Source: Bacillota bacterium
Lineage (GTDB): Bacteria; Bacillota; Clostridia; Lachnospirales; Lachnospiraceae
Length of the DNA stretch: 24,896 nt
Direction: 5' to 3'
Assembly: GCA_023411225.1 (NCBI GenBank)
Contig: JAEYPA010000057.1
Span: 1-24,896 of the forward strand
A program made the position numbers and the translations under genes. Under the pieces are notes generated by a model. That model did no database searches and was not told where the DNA came from. It worked only from the letters and a program-made list of their open reading frames with translations. Of this stretch, positions 22,996 through 24,896 are shown in pieces. The stretch's first letter is position 1. Every line of letters starts with the position of its first letter.

Positions 22996-23838
22996 ATGAG
23001 GACAATACATACTGAATCTATTACAAAAGAAATCAAAGAGATGTGTATAGAAGCAAATATTCACTTGGAAAAGGATGTAGAGAATAGGTTATTAGAGGCA
23101 GCAGGTAAAGAAGAGTCTCCTGTAGGGACACAGATCTTAAATCAACTCAAAGATAACCTTGTAATTGCAAAGGAACAGCAGATTCCTATTTGTCAGGATA
23201 CAGGTATGGCAGTCGTATTTGTAGAAATGGGACAAGAGGTTCATGTTGAAGGCTGTGCACTGGAAGATGCTATAAACGAAGGAATACGACAAGGCTATAC
23301 AGAAGGTTATCTTCGAAAATCAGTAGTAGGGGATCCAATTATTCGCGAAAATACAAAGGATAATACACCTGGGATTATTCACTATTCTATTGTGCCTGGA
23401 GAGAATATCACCATTACAGTAGCACCGAAGGGATTTGGTAGTGAAAATATGAGTAAGATATATATGCTTAAACCTGCAGATGGCGTAGAAGGTGTAAAGG
23501 AAGCGGTTCTTGATGCAGTGAGAAATGCAGGTCCTAATGCATGTCCTCCTATGGTAGTCGGTGTTGGAATAGGTGGTACCTTTGAAAAATGTGCTTTATT
23601 GGCAAAAAAAGCTTTAACTCGTGATATAGAGACTCATAATGCTATTTCATATGTAAAAGAATTAGAAGAAGAATTGCTTACAAAAATAAATAACCTTGGA
23701 ATTGGACCGGGAGGTTTAGGAGGAAGAATTACAGCTTTAGGAGTTAATATAGAAACATATCCAACTCATATTGCAGGACTTCCTGTTGCAGTTAATATAT
23801 GTTGTCATGTAAATAGACATATAAAAAGAGTCTTATAA
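22996..23838 (+). CDS. fumA: Class I fumarate hydratase (or tartrate dehydratase-like), alpha subunit
   Basis: 280 residues from ATG 22996, with AGGAGG 5 nt upstream; the frame extends back to 22942 but without a ribosome binding site there. It matches the N-terminal half of iron-sulfur fumarases: PICQDTGMAVVFVEMGQ, IRENTKDNTPGIIHYSIVPG, PKGFGSENMSKIYMLKPADG, ACPPMVVGVGIGGTFEKCA and GLPVAVNICCHVNRH. The Cys in CQDTG, NACPP and NICCH are the likely [4Fe-4S] ligands. It works with the beta subunit encoded next to interconvert fumarate and malate. Tartrate dehydratase has the same architecture and cannot be excluded. An anaerobe can keep this oxygen-sensitive cluster active. Confidence 0.92.
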   Translation: MRTIHTESITKEIKEMCIEANIHLEKDVENRLLEAAGKEESPVGTQILNQLKDNLVIAKEQQIPICQDTGMAVVFVEMGQEVHVEGCALEDAINEGIRQGYTEGYLRKSVVGDPIIRENTKDNTPGIIHYSIVPGENITITVAPKGFGSENMSKIYMLKPADGVEGVKEAVLDAVRNAGPNACPPMVVGVGIGGTFEKCALLAKKALTRDIETHNAISYVKELEEELLTKINNLGIGPGGLGGRITALGVNIETYPTHIAGLPVAVNICCHVNRHIKRVL

Positions 23839-23873
23839 TGAATAATTACGAAGGAAAGGAGGCACATTGAAAG

Positions 23874-24422
23874 ATGAACCATATAATTGAAACCCCATTT
23901 ACGAAGGAAAAAATGAAAGAATTACGAGCAGGAGACTATGTATATATATCAGGCATTATCTATACTGCCAGAGATGCAGCACATAAGAGACTCTATGATG
24001 CATATAATAGAGGTGAAGTCTTACCATTAGAATTGTCAGATAATATTATCTATTATCTTGGACCATCTCCAGCTAGAGAGGGACAGGTAATAGGCTCGGC
24101 AGGCCCAACTACTAGCAGCAGAATGGATAAATACACGCCATTATTATTGGAAAACGGATTAATAGGTATGATTGGTAAGGGAAAGCGCAGTCCTGAAGTA
24201 ATCGATTCTATAATTAAAAATGAAGCCGTTTACTTTGCAGCAGTGGGTGGAGCTGGAGCTTTACTCTCTCAGTGTATTAAGGATGCTGAAGTAATAGCTT
24301 ATGATGATTTAGGCACCGAAGCTATACGTAAGTTGAAGGTGGAAATACTACCAGTTATTGTGGTTGTGGACCATAAGGGTAACAACTTATATGATACTGC
24401 ACCTGAAAAATATAAAAAATAG
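23874..24422 (+). CDS. fumB: Class I fumarate hydratase (or tartrate dehydratase-like), beta subunit
   Basis: 182 residues. It corresponds to the C-terminal half of class I fumarase: LRAGDYVYISGIIYTARDAAHKRL, IIYYLGPSPAREGQVIGSAGPTTSSRMDKY, GLIGMIGKGKRSP and GAGALLSQCIKDAEVIAYDDLGTEAIRKLKVE. The swivelling domain helps close the active site over the cluster of the alpha subunit. It starts 35 nt after the alpha stop with AAAGGAGG 11 nt upstream, so the two form an operon. It ends in TAG. Confidence 0.93.
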   Translation: MNHIIETPFTKEKMKELRAGDYVYISGIIYTARDAAHKRLYDAYNRGEVLPLELSDNIIYYLGPSPAREGQVIGSAGPTTSSRMDKYTPLLLENGLIGMIGKGKRSPEVIDSIIKNEAVYFAAVGGAGALLSQCIKDAEVIAYDDLGTEAIRKLKVEILPVIVVVDHKGNNLYDTAPEKYKK

Positions 24423-24440
24423 CGTAGATTTTGTAGTATA

Positions 24441-24480
24441 TTTAATACAATTTACAATCAATAATAAGTATTGTATTAAA
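24441..24480. repeat. AT-only inverted repeat after the fumarase operon
   Basis: TTTAATACAAT (24441-24451) and ATTGTATTAAA (24470-24480) are exact complements around an 18-nt loop. With no strong T-run on the plus strand and one GC pair per arm it would be a weak terminator at best. Confidence 0.4.
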
Positions 24481-24507
24481 ATAGTGAAAAATTGTTTTAG
24501 AAATATA

Positions 24508-24536
24508 TTGACAATTACTATTCTTTTTGATATACT
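24508..24536 (+). promoter_or_regulatory. Promoter of tRNA-Ser
   Basis: TTGACA (24508-24513), 17-bp spacer, TATACT (24531-24536): perfect -35 and 5/6 -10. It lies about 60 bp before the mature 5' end of the tRNA. Confidence 0.8.
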
Positions 24537-24598
24537 AATTCTTGCGTCTGACGCATTAGCAAAGATGCAGAATTTAATATGAACTACAAGTTCAGTTC

Positions 24599-24686
24599 GG
24601 AGAAATACTCAAGAGGCTGAAGAGGCGCCCCTGCTAAGGGTGTAGGTCGTTTACGCGGCGCGAGGGTTCAAATCCCTCTTTCTCCG
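24599..24686 (+). tRNA. tRNA-Ser(GCU)
   Basis: 88 nt with a 7-bp acceptor stem (GGAGAAA with TTTCTCC), a D arm, the anticodon stem CGCCC/GGGTG and the loop CTGCTAA with anticodon GCT at 24633-24635, a long variable arm as in all tRNA-Ser, and the T arm GAGGGTTCAAATCCCTC. It reads AGC/AGU. CCA is not encoded (discriminator G followed by TTG). A 6-bp hairpin GTTGCC/GGCAAC starts at the discriminator base. Confidence 0.96.
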
Positions 24687-24746
24687 TTGCCAAAAGGCAA
24701 CTACCAAATGGCAAAAACTACTTGATAAAAAAGTTCAAAAAAATTC

Positions 24747-24775
24747 TTGACACAAAGCTTAAACGGTGTTAAGAT
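24747..24775 (+). promoter_or_regulatory. Strong rRNA operon promoter
   Basis: TTGACA (24747-24752), 17-bp spacer, TAAGAT (24770-24775), with an A-rich UP-like tract just upstream (about 24727-24746, AAAAAAGTTCAAAAAAATT). Predicted start is near 24782. Confidence 0.8.
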
Positions 24776-24781
24776 AGACAA

Positions 24782-24896
24782 GTCGCCTGTGAGAGCAGCG
24801 ACCAAGAACATTGATAACTGAACAGTGAAACAACCCTGAAAATTCAATAAGAATTTCAGAAATAGAACGTTTCTTTATGAAACAGTAAAGCATCGA
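24782..24896 (+). other. rRNA operon leader (16S gene lies beyond the window)
   Basis: The transcript start is followed by AACATTGATAACTGAACAG and TGAAACAACCCTGAAAATTC, the type of leader seen before 16S genes in clostridia, where such sequences pair with the 16S 3' flank for RNase III processing. No mature 16S sequence is reached before 24896. The assignment is from recall and from the promoter. Confidence 0.65.

Noticed and set aside
24686..24701. Hairpin GTTGCC/GGCAAC as the tRNA-Ser terminator
   Set aside because: The stem is 6 bp with no T-run, and it begins at the tRNA discriminator base; it may affect 3' processing at most.

Overview
The window is the chromosomal replication-origin region of an AT-rich, anaerobic, low-GC Gram-positive bacterium. 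Protein sequences, the origin gene order, AGGAGG-type ribosome binding sites and the adhE start next to the origin block fit a clostridial cluster XIVa / Lachnospiraceae organism (Clostridium phytofermentans-like). That placement is inference from remembered families; no search was run.

Layout. Position about 13.4-15.7 kb is oriC: DnaA boxes lie upstream of dnaA and again between dnaA and dnaN, the second cluster ending in a GC patch, a run of DnaA-trios and an AT-rich unwinding tract. Left of oriC nearly everything is on the minus strand, pointing away from the origin: rpmH-rnpA-yidD-yidC-jag (ribosome, RNase P, membrane insertion), mnmE-mnmG-rsmG (tRNA and rRNA modification) and a GNAT gene; then an accessory block (a membrane-anchored alpha/beta-hydrolase-like protein on the plus strand, and a sensorless histidine kinase with its NarL-type response regulator); then two perfect parS sites, parA-parB and a DUF4446 gene; and finally the 5' end of adhE with a strong promoter and a near-perfect Rex operator. 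Right of oriC all genes are on the plus strand: dnaA, dnaN, an S4-domain gene, recF, gyrB, gyrA, a two-subunit class I fumarase, tRNA-Ser(GCU), and the promoter and leader of an rRNA operon whose 16S gene lies beyond the window.

How it works together. The core is one replication-segregation-translation neighbourhood: DnaA melts the origin, DnaN is the clamp, RecF and gyrase support fork progress, and ParA/ParB/parS segregate the origins. RnpA, YidC, MnmE/G and RsmG serve RNA processing, modification and membrane insertion.

Most notable points: gyrB carries an in-frame TAG at codon 396, just before the catalytic TOPRIM motif, although the reading frame is otherwise intact to the end. The accessory kinase/regulator/pseudo-hydrolase block sits where Bacillus has noc. 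A well-formed DnaA-trio origin, a DnaA box lodged between the dnaN ribosome binding site and start codon, and a large hairpin in the jag-mnmE gap whose two arms pair fully only with G-U wobbles on the minus strand are also present. No CRISPR array, prophage or insertion sequence was seen.
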